Notes under the pieces: generated by a model | Databases searched by the model: none | What the model saw: the letters and a program-made list of their open reading frames with translations, nothing else | Told to the model about the DNA's origin: nothing | From: DALYLB01 sp964468345 | GTDB taxonomy: Bacteria > Acidobacteriota > Blastocatellia > RBC074 | DNA length: 64,000 nucleotides | Assembly: GCA_964468345.1 (NCBI GenBank) | Contig: CAYXVZ010000028.1 | Location: 1-64,000, forward strand | Direction of reading: 5' to 3' | Part shown: piece after piece, positions 25,472-35,499 of the stretch | Layout: the number at the start of each line of letters is the position of its first letter | Numbering within the stretch: the first letter of the stretch is position 1 | Program-made: the position numbers and the translations under genes

Positions 25472-27931
25472 TCAACCGATCAACGCCTCAGTGGGCTCAT
25501 TCAGCTCATCGCCCAGTTCATTCGTCAACTCGGCGACGTTCAGCGAATGAAAATTGAGCGCCTCGCCATCGGTGAAGACCTCGACCAGAGAAGTCGATCC
25601 GATTCGCCCTTGAATAAGGGCATCCGAGAGCGGGTCTTCGACATACTTCTGCAATACGCGCCGCAAAGGACGAGCGCCATAGCCGCGGTCCTCGCAGGTC
25701 CGATCGACGATCCAGCGCTTCGCATCCTCGGTCAGCCGAATTTCGAGATTGCGTCTTCGAAGCGTTCGATTGAGGTCTTCGACCAGGAGCCCGACGATTT
25801 TCTTGAGATCTTCGTCGACCAACGGCTCGAAGATGATAATTTCATCGAGGCGGTTGATGAATTCCGGGTTGAAGGTGTCGCGCACGGCCGCCATTACGCG
25901 GTTTTCATTGATGGAGCCATGATGATCGCGCGAAGACTGGAACCCCAGATTCGCCCCTTTGTTGACGAACTTCGCTCCGATGTTTGAGGTCATAATCAGG
26001 ATCACGTTCTTGAAGTCGACCTGCGTGCCGGTTGAATCCGTCAGAATCCCGTCCTCGAAAACCTGGAGCAGGATATTGAAGATATCGGGGTGTGCTTTTT
26101 CGATCTCATCCAAAAGCACAACGGAATACGGGGTTCGGCGAATGCGATCGGTCAACTGGCCGCCTTCCTCAAAGCCGACGTACCCCGGGGGCGATCCGAT
26201 CAGTTTCGACACCGAATGTCGTTCCATGAACTCGGACATATCGAATCGGATCATCGCGCGTTCGGAACCAAAGAGATATTCGGCCAGGGTTCGCGCGGCT
26301 TCGGTTTTTCCCACCCCGGTCGGCCCCAGGAAAAGGAACGATCCAACTGGTCGATGAGGATTCCTCAGTCCGGCTCGCGAGCGGCGAATGGCGCGAGAGA
26401 GCGCGGAGAGAGCGGCTTCCTGACTGACGACCCGCTTGGACAATTCGCTCTCGATCTGCAGCAGCCTCGCCATTTCCTCCTTGCGCAAGGAAGTTGCCGG
26501 AATACCCGTCCAGCTTGCGATGACGTCATCAATATCGTGAATGGTGACTTCCGTCACGAAATGTTGGTACTCTTCGGCTGCATAAGATTGCGCCCCGTGA
26601 TGGGAAGGCGAGGGGGACAGGGGATCTCGATCACCGTACTGCCGATAGTCGCTGGGTTCGCGCCGCGCTTCTCTCCGCTGCCAGGAGAGCGGAGGCGGGT
26701 GGTATCCGCTCTCACGCTGCACGCGCAGCTTTACGCGAGCGCCGGCCTCATCGATCACATCGATGGCCTTGTCCGGGAGAAAACGCTCTGGAAGATAGCG
26801 GGCCGATTGATAGACCGCCGCCTGAACGGCATCTTCCGTATACCGAACATTGTGAAAAGCCTCATAGCGATCCTTGATGCCGTCGATGATCTGAATCGCT
26901 TCCGTTTCACTTGGCGCGGCAACCTTGACGGCCTGAAAACGGCGTTCCAGCGAACGGTCTTTTTCGATCGATTTGCGGAATTCGCCGATCGTCGTCGCGC
27001 CGATGCACTGAATCTCGCCGCGGGACAGGACCGGCTTTAAGATGTTTGCGGCGTCGAGGCTTCCCTCGGCCGAGCCGGCGCCAATCAACGTGTGCACCTC
27101 GTCGATAAAGACGACGTAATGCGGATTGTCGGTTAATTCGCGCACGATCACTTTCATGCGCTCCTCAAATTGCCCACGATATTTGGTTCCCGCAACGACC
27201 AGGCTCAGGTCTAAGGCGAGGATCCGCTTGTCGGCCAGGAATGACGGCGTGTTGCCGTCGACGATGCGTTGCGCCAATCCCTCGATGATCGCCGTCTTGC
27301 CCACGCCGGGTTCACCGACCAGAACCGGATTGTTCTTTGTCCGGCGGCATAGGATTTGAATGACGAGCTCTATTTCTCTTTCACGTCCGACGAGGGGATC
27401 CAGTTTTCCTTCAAAGGCCGATTCGGTCAGATCTCTGCAATATTCAAAAAGGCGCAAAGGTTCTTTGCGGGCTCGGCCGTTACGATCCAGATTGATATGT
27501 CGCATAATGTCCTGGCGAATGTCTGAAAGCCTGAGGCCTCGCTCATAGAGGATCTCGGCGGCGATCGAATTTTCTTCGCGCAGCAGCCCGAGCAGCAGGT
27601 GCTCCGTGCCGATATACCGATTTCCGAGTCGCTCGGATTCTTCCGCGGCGAGAGCCAGAACGCGTTTGGCTTCGCCGGAAAGCGGCAAATCAATGTGCGA
27701 GGAGGTGCGGTCGCGCTCGATGACCCGTTGAGCGACCTCTCTGCGGATCGATTCGACGTTGACATGCAAGCGATGAAAATACTTGGTGTTGAGAGTTTTG
27801 TCCTCGCGCAACATTCCCAGCAGAATATGTTCCGCTTCGATCTGAGACGCCCCATACTGATTGGCTTCATATCGGGCAAAGAAAATGACGCGGCGCGCTT
27901 TTTCCGTGTATCGTTCGAACATGGTTGGCAT
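25472..27931 (-). CDS. clpC: ClpC-type AAA+ unfoldase
   Basis: An 819-residue ClpC/ClpA-class Hsp100. It has two Clp-N repeats (about 5-145), AAA+ domain 1 with Walker A GEPGVGKT and Walker B-type VFIDEVHTL, and a middle region (about 410-470) carrying a proline- and charge-rich insert. AAA+ domain 2 has GPTGVGKT and VLLDEIEKA, followed by the C-terminal D2-small domain. It acts with ClpP in protein quality control, but clpP is not in this window. The gene is probably a housekeeping unit that happens to lie between the AraC regulator and the P450 gene. No CIRCE or CtsR-like operator was noticed upstream. Confidence 0.95.
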   Translation of the reverse strand: MPTMFERYTEKARRVIFFARYEANQYGASQIEAEHILLGMLREDKTLNTKYFHRLHVNVESIRREVAQRVIERDRTSSHIDLPLSGEAKRVLALAAEESERLGNRYIGTEHLLLGLLREENSIAAEILYERGLRLSDIRQDIMRHINLDRNGRARKEPLRLFEYCRDLTESAFEGKLDPLVGREREIELVIQILCRRTKNNPVLVGEPGVGKTAIIEGLAQRIVDGNTPSFLADKRILALDLSLVVAGTKYRGQFEERMKVIVRELTDNPHYVVFIDEVHTLIGAGSAEGSLDAANILKPVLSRGEIQCIGATTIGEFRKSIEKDRSLERRFQAVKVAAPSETEAIQIIDGIKDRYEAFHNVRYTEDAVQAAVYQSARYLPERFLPDKAIDVIDEAGARVKLRVQRESGYHPPPLSWQRREARREPSDYRQYGDRDPLSPSPSHHGAQSYAAEEYQHFVTEVTIHDIDDVIASWTGIPATSLRKEEMARLLQIESELSKRVVSQEAALSALSRAIRRSRAGLRNPHRPVGSFLFLGPTGVGKTEAARTLAEYLFGSERAMIRFDMSEFMERHSVSKLIGSPPGYVGFEEGGQLTDRIRRTPYSVVLLDEIEKAHPDIFNILLQVFEDGILTDSTGTQVDFKNVILIMTSNIGAKFVNKGANLGFQSSRDHHGSINENRVMAAVRDTFNPEFINRLDEIIIFEPLVDEDLKKIVGLLVEDLNRTLRRRNLEIRLTEDAKRWIVDRTCEDRGYGARPLRRVLQKYVEDPLSDALIQGRIGSTSLVEVFTDGEALNFHSLNVAELTNELGDELNEPTEALIG

Positions 27932-28075
27932 CCTGCCTTAAGAGTCCCTCGACCGCCCGATTTCCAAGCTCGATCTCAACGGGGGCCGGGGGCGCGGTTT
28001 CGATTTATCTGCGAATGCGCATTGGAGCAACGTTGGAAGAGCAGGCGCTTAAACCGTGGCCTGCTTCGCATTCGC

Positions 28076-28966
28076 TTACATCCGGAGTTCAATGTCGGGA
28101 ATAGGTGTGGCTTCGGTTTTGTGGTCCCCATCCGCCCGTTTGGCGCTTAAAAACGGCAGGGTCAAGAGAATGGGAGGATCGAAGGGCTCGGGCGGGCGCA
28201 ACGAAATCGAGGTCGAGCCGATGACCTCGTCTCCGAGGATTTGAATCTCCTGCCCTCCGCCCCGCAAGGCCGAATCGTATAGAAAGTACTGTTGCGGATT
28301 GCTGGCCCAGGGCAGCCCCGTGGCGAACAGGTGGAACGAGCCTTCCGGCGCGGACGCCAACCGATAAGTTCCCGGCTGGCTCAAGATCGTGCAAGCGACC
28401 GGGGCTCCTTGCGGTATCGGGTCTGTAAACAGTCCGATGAAGATCAATCCGTTGAATCCCTCTGGCGCTCTCGCCTCCCCAAAAACGCAACTGCCGCTCT
28501 GCTCGCTGGCGACCTCCGCCGAAAGGCTCAACATATTGGCCTCGTGATCAATTGCGGTCTGCCCCATGGAACGAAATCGCCCCGGCGACGTTCCCAGCAG
28601 TTCTGTAAAACGTCGAATGAACGTGCCCAGGCTGTTGTATCCGATGTCAAAGCAAATATCCGTTACGCTATCCTGGGTCGTCAGCAACCTGCGTTTCGCC
28701 TCCTCTAACCGTAACGCCCAAAGAAACTGGCATGGCGGAATGCCCGTAAACTGGCGGAATATCCGGTTAAAGTGGAACCGGCTTACGATCGCGATCTCGG
28801 CCATTTTATTGAGGGTGAAGGGCTCGCCCAGATGCGCTCGCATGGCGTGAATAACGCGATTCACCGCCTCCGAGTGCCATGCCGCTGTCGCCGGCATCGC
28901 GATTCTCTCATTCGATTCCAGATTGTTTCTGCACCGGTGTGCATAACCTGCGGGGAGATGTTCCAT
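28076..28966 (-). CDS. AraC-family transcriptional regulator
   Basis: A 296-residue regulator from ATG 28966, which has AGGAGG 5 nt upstream; a longer in-frame start at 29116 is less likely because it runs through a palindrome. The AraC-type double helix-turn-helix lies early (about 30-135): NRVIHAMRAHLGEPFTLNKM, FHFNRIFRQFTGIPPCQFL and DICFDIGYNSLGTFIRRFTELLGTSPGRFR. The C-terminal half (about 150-296) is a separate beta-rich domain that could bind a ligand. It lies 260 bp downstream of the thioesterase, and a 22-bp perfect inverted repeat sits just before it. It is a candidate regulator of the enediyne-type cassette. Confidence 0.9.
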   Translation of the reverse strand: MEHLPAGYAHRCRNNLESNERIAMPATAAWHSEAVNRVIHAMRAHLGEPFTLNKMAEIAIVSRFHFNRIFRQFTGIPPCQFLWALRLEEAKRRLLTTQDSVTDICFDIGYNSLGTFIRRFTELLGTSPGRFRSMGQTAIDHEANMLSLSAEVASEQSGSCVFGEARAPEGFNGLIFIGLFTDPIPQGAPVACTILSQPGTYRLASAPEGSFHLFATGLPWASNPQQYFLYDSALRGGGQEIQILGDEVIGSTSISLRPPEPFDPPILLTLPFLSAKRADGDHKTEATPIPDIELRM

Positions 28967-28981
28967 CAGTGCCTCCTCTGA

Positions 28982-29034
28982 CTCGACTTTATCCGGCTCC
29001 GCTTCCGATTCGAGCGGAGCCGGATAAAGTCGAG
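28982..29034. promoter_or_regulatory. Perfect 22-bp inverted repeat before the AraC gene
   Basis: Arms at 28982-29003 and 29013-29034 are exactly complementary, with a 9-nt loop (TCCGATTCG). It lies between the cassette's last gene and the AraC start, 16 bp upstream of that ATG. It has no T run. It may be an operator, a processing or attenuation hairpin, or a transcription end point for the cassette. Confidence 0.6.
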
Positions 29035-29224
29035 CTGGCTTGTTAACTGTCGGCCCACGTGGCGACAGGCATATTTCGAGGTCAACTCTTCGCGCGAAGT
29101 CATTGCAATCCGCCATTCAATCCGCATTTACACGATTCCCAACGAACTTGAGATCGTCTGGAATCGGCCGATTGGGCGGGCGAATCTGAATATTCAGGCC
29201 GGCAAAAAATTGGGAAGGGGTTGT

Positions 29225-29656
29225 TCAGGTAGCTGACATGTATAACTGCAACGCATCTCGCAAATCCTGCGGCAGGGGAGCAGGACGCAGTTTCGCACCG
29301 TTGCGCTCCATGCAAACGACCTGTTGTTCGCCGCGCGCAACCAGGTGCTCACTGTCACCGCATTTGTAATACTCAAACATCATGCCGATGCGATTCTGGG
29401 TCAAATCAGACCGTTTGAGCCGCATCCGCACAATGACTTCATCGAAAGCGGAGAGTTCATCGAGGTATTCGCAGGCGCACAGCGTCGTGACCAGGGCCAG
29501 GCCGTTGTCCAACGCAGCAAGCACGGAAGGGGCGTGCTCTCGCAAAAACAATTCACGGCATCGTCCCTGCCAGCTCAGATAATTCACGTAATAGACATTC
29601 CCCACCAGGTTGGTTTCCGCAAAACTCACAATATGCCGGTACTCATAAGCTCTCAT
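29225..29656 (-). CDS. tebC: Enediyne-type hotdog thioesterase (TEBC/E10)
   Basis: A 143-residue 4HBT-like hotdog thioesterase. The start AYEYRHIVSFAETNLVGNVYYVNYLSWQGRCRELFL is the family signature seen in CalE7/SgcE10-type enzymes, with the Asn and Arg positions used in place of a catalytic Asp. It follows the PKS stop by 17 bp. In characterised systems this enzyme hydrolyses the polyene chain from the PKSE, releasing a heptaene or methyl-hexaenone. Length and position are as expected for the last gene of the warhead cassette. Confidence 0.93.
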   Translation of the reverse strand: MRAYEYRHIVSFAETNLVGNVYYVNYLSWQGRCRELFLREHAPSVLAALDNGLALVTTLCACEYLDELSAFDEVIVRMRLKRSDLTQNRIGMMFEYYKCGDSEHLVARGEQQVVCMERNGAKLRPAPLPQDLRDALQLYMSAT

Positions 29657-29673
29657 CGTTCCCGCCCGTCTTT

Positions 29674-32600
29674 CTATATGCTCGCGGTCTGGTTCGCCCT
29701 TTCGAAAAGGACCGCAATCAATAATTTTCCCGGAAGCTCACGAAGATGCGCGCTATAAGTCGCGATCGTCGAGCGCCCGCTGGTGAGCAAAACCCATTGA
29801 TCGCTGGTGGTGGCGCTGAAAACCAGCGGCGCGCCTGCGATCGCTCCGGATTTCTTGAGGCACTCGCTCGCAGCCCATACACGCGTGGCTGCGGCGTCCG
29901 GGTCTTCCTTCGCCTCGATGGCGATAACGCGGCTGAGCGCCATTCGCTCTTCACCGAGCAAATCCCGCCACAAGCTGCCCGGCCGATTCACCGACAATTC
30001 CAGATCGCACCCTACGGTTCCAAATCCGGCGACCGCTAAGGTGAGACTCCCCGCGTGCGCAAAAGAGATGGAAGCATTGGGGGCATGGCTCAATTCCGGC
30101 TTGCCGTCGCCGCGTCGTCGCAAACTCCCTTTGACTCCCATCAATTGATGGACGGCCCATTCCCCATTCATCTCGGGGCTTTTCGAGATTGCGACATTGA
30201 GGCCCGATCCGGGAATCAGTTCTTCCAGACGGCGTTCCAGATAAGGGCCAATGAGCGCCGCCGCCCAGGGGGCGGGGGTCGTTAACTGACCGATCAGGCG
30301 CAGGCGCAATCCCTCCCAACGCTCACGCACGTTGCTTTCGCAGTCTTTCAGTTCCATGTCGTAGGTAAAGGTGTCGCCGTCGCGCGAGCGTTCGCGCGCG
30401 ACAACCTGCGTAATGGCGGCAGCATCGATGCGAGAAGAGAAGATTCGGTCGACTCCGATCGGCAAAAGCGTCGCTTGCGGAATACATGCCTGAATTGCAT
30501 GAATGGCGGCGTCGCGGGCGCCGGGATCGCCGAGAAGCAGGGATTGCGGAAGGTATCTGCTGAACCACCCCTCGTCGCTGCCCGGCGCGATCTCGGCCAT
30601 GCACTCTCGCGCCCGCAATACGCGGTACCCCCGCAGCCGCCGAAACCTGCCGCGGTGAAACAGCACTTTTCCGTATAAATCCTCGAGCGGATCAAGCATA
30701 ACCATCGTTCGATTCTCGTCGCGTGACGGATCCGCCGCCGGAAGTGGGAATGGATCATCGTTTCCCGTGCCTGCGCCGAAACGGCAGACAGCGCGGAAAT
30801 GATCGACCTGAAAGCCGGTTTCGCTGCTGCGCAGGACCACTTCGACGGTGTTCGGGCTTCGGAGGAGAGCCGCGATGCGAACTGTTACGGTCTCGCGCGC
30901 CACGATGGGCCGATCGAACTGCACCATTTCGAAAACAGGCAACTGCTCCGTGTTCATCAGTCCGCAGGCCGCTTGCGCCATCGATTCAAGACCGATCACT
31001 GCCGGCAAAAGCCGTTCCTGTTGTAAAACATGATCGTCAAGATACGGATCGGTTTCGGCTTTCAAATCCGCTTCGACGATCAGTTCCACGCCTGGGTAAT
31101 ACACTCTGGTCCGCTCGAGAAAGCGCAGGAACGGTAAGGCGGGCTGATCGATCTTTAGCGTCGGCGCTTCGCCAAATCGCCCCGTGACCACAACGGAAGC
31201 CGAGGGCAATGGCCGGCGTAACAGGTTATACAGAATGCGCACGCCCTGATCTGGCGGGATGGGCATGATCCCCTGTCGCCGCAATGCCTCGATGCTGCTT
31301 AGACGCTGCCCCATACCGACCCCCGACCAGACCGACCATTCGATCGCCAGGCAGCGACAATGAAGAAGTTCGGCCTGCCATTGTTCCGTCAGGCGGGTCA
31401 ACCATTCGTTGGCTACGGCGTAATCGGCTTCGCCATGCATTCCCGTCCGGGCGATTAACGAGCCAAAGGTGATCAGCAAACGCAGCCTTTCGAGGTTCAG
31501 TGCCGCCATTGTGTTGCGAAGGCCTTGCAACTTGGGCTGTAGCGTGTGCTGGAAAGCGGCCTCGTCCAAGGAACTCAACGCGCGGGGCGTGTTTATTCCA
31601 GCCCCGTGCAATAAGGCTGTAATCGGGCCCAGCTCGGACTCCGCGAGTTGGATGGCTTTCCGGGTCGCCTCTGCATCGCAAAGATCCGCCGCGTAATAGC
31701 GGAAGCGAATTCCCCGCGCGCTCAGGCGATCGAGATTGGCTGCCAGTTCGGCGTCCTGCCGCGGATGTGAGCGCCCGAGCAGCGCCAGGCTTGCTCCCGT
31801 TTCCTGGGCTAAATAAAGGGCGCTTTCTGCCGCGATGCCTTTCCCCCCTCCGGTGACGAGCAGCACATCGCTTCTTTCAAGCGGCGCCGCCTCTAAACTC
31901 TCCGTCATCGGTAAGGCGCGCAGGACGGGCTCGCTCCGTCGCCCACTCGCGTCATAGATCGCTTCAACATGCCCGAAGGCGGCCCTGGCCTCCGCCAGCG
32001 CCCACTCGACCGTTTGCGGATGATCCTGCGGAATATCGACCACGCAAGTCGTCAGATCCGGCGATTCGAGGCGCAATGTCCGCGCAAACGAAGCCGCGCC
32101 TCCTCCATGTTGCACAAGCAATAAACAACCACCCGGCGCAAGCGAGAGCGCTTGCTTTGCGCCTTCCAACAACAAGGGAATGTGCGATTCGTCAGGCTTC
32201 GGCGGCAAACAGACCGCAATGCCGTCTCTGCCGCTAAAGCGGTTGAGGGCTTCGCCGAGCCGGCCGGCAAATGGTTGGTCCGTCGGTGCAACCACGGTCC
32301 ATTGTCCGCTTCCTTCCGCCGTTTTATGCGCAAGGCGCGGCCGTTCGACCGCTTCGACGGTGAACGCTCTAACCCATGCGTCAACTCCGGGCGGTTGGGC
32401 ATTTTGATCGTCCCGTCCGCGGTCTGTACTCGCGAGCGTTTCTAACGCAACCGCGGCTTCCATCAGCGTCACCGTTGAGTAATCGGTCGGCGTGAGCGGC
32501 GGGGGAAGTTCGAGGCGACGCGCGGCCTCAACCACGATCTGACTTACGGTGATCGAGTTCAGGTGAAGGTCGCCCAGTAAACGCGCTTCGTCATTCACGG

Positions 32601-35499
32601 CCTCAAGCGGCAATTCCGCATACTCCGCCACCAATCGCCGAAGCGTTTCTATCGGCGGGGCGATCGAGGCGCCGGGCCGCAAATCCTCCGTGATCGAAAC
32701 AGATTCCTGCTCCGCGGGCTGCGGCTGGTCGAAATCGTCAACGCTCAAAGAGAGCGCGAAGGCTTCTTCGCCGGGCGGGGCAACGGTCTCACATGGATTG
32801 ATGAGGAATCTTGGACGCCAGTTAAGATCGAAAGGCCTGGCGAATCGATCAACGAAGAGTTCTGAGAGATTTACCGTTGCGCCCAGTGCGAATGTGGCGC
32901 CAACGACCTGCAGCAGCCCTTGTAACGATGAGCCACTGGCATCCACGGAAAGGGCAGGGACCTTGATAAAATCGGCAACAAGGCCGCTCAATACGTGGCC
33001 GGGGCCCACCTCGATCAACAAATCCACATCGGCGGCTATTTTCTCCGCAGCCTGTATAAAGCGCACCGGCTGGACAAGCTGATCCAACAGCAAGGCTTGC
33101 AAATCCTGATTCGACGCCAATCTCTCACCGGTCACGGTTGAGATGACGGGGCGTTTCAAGGGCCGAAGAAATTCTCCGGCCAGCTCCCTGGCCAAAGCCG
33201 AAGCTGCGGGAGCCATTAATTGAGAGTGGAATGCGTGCGAAACCGGCAGGCTCACGGCGCTCAAACCCGCCGATCGCGCGCGAGCCACGCATTCCGCCAC
33301 GGCATTTGTCTCGCCGGAAATTACGGTCTGGCGGGGGGAATTCAGTCCGGCGATGCTCAGAAATTCACCGTCCAGCAATCCCGCGACGGCTTGTTCCCCC
33401 GCGCTGATGCTCGCCATTGCCCCTTTGACATGTCCCAGCGCCGCCATGGCTTTCCCGCGCGCGGCCGTTATGCGCAGCAATGCGTCTTCTTCGATCGCGC
33501 CGGCCCAATGCAACGCAATCAGCTCACCAAGGCTGTGCCCAATCGCGACGCGGGCCGTGATTCCGACCCGCGACAAGGTTTGCAACCCCGCAACCGACGC
33601 GGTTGCAATGGCCGGTTGAGCGACTTCCGTCGCCACGCTGTCCCTTGCCTTGCCGAAGCCGCCCTCTTCAAAAAGTCTGCCCACGTATGCAAAGCGCCGG
33701 CTCCAGGCTCCTCCGTCCAGGCGGACTGGAGCCCCCTGCCCCGGAAAGAGAAAACCAATGCGAGGCGGGGAATCGCCCGTCCCCAGAAATACTCCCGCCC
33801 GGGCGTCTATGTATGCTGTCTCGCCCGCGTCCAGCAACGAGTTCAATGTCTGAAGGCGATGAACCAACTCCGCCGGACTCGAGGCGACGATGGCTGCCCG
33901 CACGGTGGCCGGTTCCAACACGCTCGCAAGATGCGCGGCGATATCGGTGATCTCGCCGCGGGCCAGCTTGGGGGCGAAGGACAGAAGACTGGCAATCTGT
34001 CGGGACAGCGAGGCGGCGTCCGGTGCGGAAAACACGAGCAACTCGGCGTCCTGCGCCGAGGAACAGAGCGTCCGTTCCCGCCGGCTCATCGTCTGACGAC
34101 GAATGGCGTTCTCTCCTTCGATGGCTACGTGAACATTGATGCCGCCAAATCCCATTGCACTAACGCCGGCGCGAAGCGGGCGCTCCTTCGCCCATAATTC
34201 GCCCTGTCTGAGCAGGCGCAATTTCGGCGCGTCGGCGCTCAACTCCGGGTTCGGATTTTCGTATGCCTCCGCCGGCGGCAAAATCTGCGTATGCACCGCC
34301 ATGGTTGCATTGATTAAGCCGGCGGCGCCGGCGGCGGCCTTGGTATGGCCGATATTGGCCTTGACGGAACTGATGACCGGAGGAGGAAAGGTTCCTCCCT
34401 GACGCTGGAGCAACTGGCTCAGCGCTTTCAGCTCGGTGGCGTCGCCAACGCTGGTCCCGGTTCCATGGCCTTCAAAATACCCCACGGTCTCAATTCCGAA
34501 TCCGGCACGGTGGTATGCGCGCGAGATCGCGAGTTGTTGCCCATGCACTTCGGGACGAGTGATCCCGCCGCTGCCATCCGAAGAGATTCCCCATCCGCGA
34601 ATCGACGCATAGACACGCTTCCCTTGCGCAATGGCATCCTCGCGTCGCATCAAGGCGACGACGCCGCAACCTTCCCCGGGCCAAAAACCGTTTGAGCGCG
34701 CGTCGTAAACACGCATTTTCTCTTCGGCTAACGCGCCGGCTTTGGAAAACCCGATGATCTCGAAAGGATCAATGCTCAGATCGACGCCTCCGGCCAGCGC
34801 AAAATCCAGATCGCCGTTGCTGAGCGCCGCGCAGGCCTGAGCCACCGCGAGAAGCGACGAGGCGCAGGCCCCGTCGACTGTGTACCCGCCACCCTTGAAG
34901 TCGAAATAATTGCAGATGCGGCCTGCAATCGTGTTTGACAAGCCGCCGGCAAGCGTCTCTTCTCCGATTGGCGGAAACGGCGATTTGTAAGTCGCTTCGA
35001 CGCGGGACAGGAACGAACGGACCCGTTCGACGGGCCACCCCTCGGCTATCAATTCGGCTTCAAACACGCGCCGAACATAAGGCCAGCGCAATCTCATCAG
35101 ATTGGCCCGCGCAAATTCGCCGGTGAGTGTGTTGCCTATGAAGACGCCGACCTTCTCTCGCGAGGGGCTGGCGTTCTTCTCCCAAGCGGCGTCGATGAGA
35201 GCCTGCTCCGTCGTTTCCAAGGCAAGCCAGTGGGTCAGGTCGGCCGAGCGATAGGTGGCGCCTGAAACCCGAAAGCGCAGGCGATCGAATTCATATCCCT
35301 CGATCAATGCCGCCTCGGTCGAGTATGTGCTGTCAGGCACGCTGCGATCGCGAGAGTAATAATCAGCTAAGCGCAACCTTTCATCCGGCAAACGGCGGAA
35401 CGCGCGGCGTTGCGCAAGCGTGTTTTCCCACAACTCTTGCGGTGAGCGGGCATCAGGGTACCGGCAGGCCATCCCGACGATTGCAATTGCCTCTGTCAT
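29674..35499 (-). CDS. pksE: Enediyne-type iterative type I polyketide synthase (PKSE)
   Basis: A 1941-residue synthase with the enediyne PKS domain order. KS is about 1-470: Cys212 in DGACASS, His345 in EGHGTGTS and His385 in NIGHTKAA. AT is about 575-890: GHSLGE with Ser656. ACP is about 945-1010: Ser982 in LHLNSITV. KR is about 1200-1400: VTGGGKGIAAES, and Tyr1360 in DYAVAN. DH is about 1465-1720: His1490 in YLDDHVL. A C-terminal 4'-phosphopantetheinyl transferase (about 1745-1910) has GCDLE and WAASECLKK. All active-site residues look intact, so self-pantetheinylation and polyene synthesis are expected. Its start overlaps the unbU stop by 4 bp. The family is best known in actinomycetes. 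Confidence 0.96.
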   Translation of the reverse strand: MTEAIAIVGMACRYPDARSPQELWENTLAQRRAFRRLPDERLRLADYYSRDRSVPDSTYSTEAALIEGYEFDRLRFRVSGATYRSADLTHWLALETTEQALIDAAWEKNASPSREKVGVFIGNTLTGEFARANLMRLRWPYVRRVFEAELIAEGWPVERVRSFLSRVEATYKSPFPPIGEETLAGGLSNTIAGRICNYFDFKGGGYTVDGACASSLLAVAQACAALSNGDLDFALAGGVDLSIDPFEIIGFSKAGALAEEKMRVYDARSNGFWPGEGCGVVALMRREDAIAQGKRVYASIRGWGISSDGSGGITRPEVHGQQLAISRAYHRAGFGIETVGYFEGHGTGTSVGDATELKALSQLLQRQGGTFPPPVISSVKANIGHTKAAAGAAGLINATMAVHTQILPPAEAYENPNPELSADAPKLRLLRQGELWAKERPLRAGVSAMGFGGINVHVAIEGENAIRRQTMSRRERTLCSSAQDAELLVFSAPDAASLSRQIASLLSFAPKLARGEITDIAAHLASVLEPATVRAAIVASSPAELVHRLQTLNSLLDAGETAYIDARAGVFLGTGDSPPRIGFLFPGQGAPVRLDGGAWSRRFAYVGRLFEEGGFGKARDSVATEVAQPAIATASVAGLQTLSRVGITARVAIGHSLGELIALHWAGAIEEDALLRITAARGKAMAALGHVKGAMASISAGEQAVAGLLDGEFLSIAGLNSPRQTVISGETNAVAECVARARSAGLSAVSLPVSHAFHSQLMAPAASALARELAGEFLRPLKRPVISTVTGERLASNQDLQALLLDQLVQPVRFIQAAEKIAADVDLLIEVGPGHVLSGLVADFIKVPALSVDASGSSLQGLLQVVGATFALGATVNLSELFVDRFARPFDLNWRPRFLINPCETVAPPGEEAFALSLSVDDFDQPQPAEQESVSITEDLRPGASIAPPIETLRRLVAEYAELPLEAVNDEARLLGDLHLNSITVSQIVVEAARRLELPPPLTPTDYSTVTLMEAAVALETLASTDRGRDDQNAQPPGVDAWVRAFTVEAVERPRLAHKTAEGSGQWTVVAPTDQPFAGRLGEALNRFSGRDGIAVCLPPKPDESHIPLLLEGAKQALSLAPGGCLLLVQHGGGAASFARTLRLESPDLTTCVVDIPQDHPQTVEWALAEARAAFGHVEAIYDASGRRSEPVLRALPMTESLEAAPLERSDVLLVTGGGKGIAAESALYLAQETGASLALLGRSHPRQDAELAANLDRLSARGIRFRYYAADLCDAEATRKAIQLAESELGPITALLHGAGINTPRALSSLDEAAFQHTLQPKLQGLRNTMAALNLERLRLLITFGSLIARTGMHGEADYAVANEWLTRLTEQWQAELLHCRCLAIEWSVWSGVGMGQRLSSIEALRRQGIMPIPPDQGVRILYNLLRRPLPSASVVVTGRFGEAPTLKIDQPALPFLRFLERTRVYYPGVELIVEADLKAETDPYLDDHVLQQERLLPAVIGLESMAQAACGLMNTEQLPVFEMVQFDRPIVARETVTVRIAALLRSPNTVEVVLRSSETGFQVDHFRAVCRFGAGTGNDDPFPLPAADPSRDENRTMVMLDPLEDLYGKVLFHRGRFRRLRGYRVLRARECMAEIAPGSDEGWFSRYLPQSLLLGDPGARDAAIHAIQACIPQATLLPIGVDRIFSSRIDAAAITQVVARERSRDGDTFTYDMELKDCESNVRERWEGLRLRLIGQLTTPAPWAAALIGPYLERRLEELIPGSGLNVAISKSPEMNGEWAVHQLMGVKGSLRRRGDGKPELSHAPNASISFAHAGSLTLAVAGFGTVGCDLELSVNRPGSLWRDLLGEERMALSRVIAIEAKEDPDAAATRVWAASECLKKSGAIAGAPLVFSATTSDQWVLLTSGRSTIATYSAHLRELPGKLLIAVLFERANQTASI

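Noticed and set aside
25472..27931. ClpC as a cluster-specific resistance factor
   Set aside because: The protein is a standard full-length ClpC. Its placement between regulator and P450 genes gives no evidence of a specialised role.
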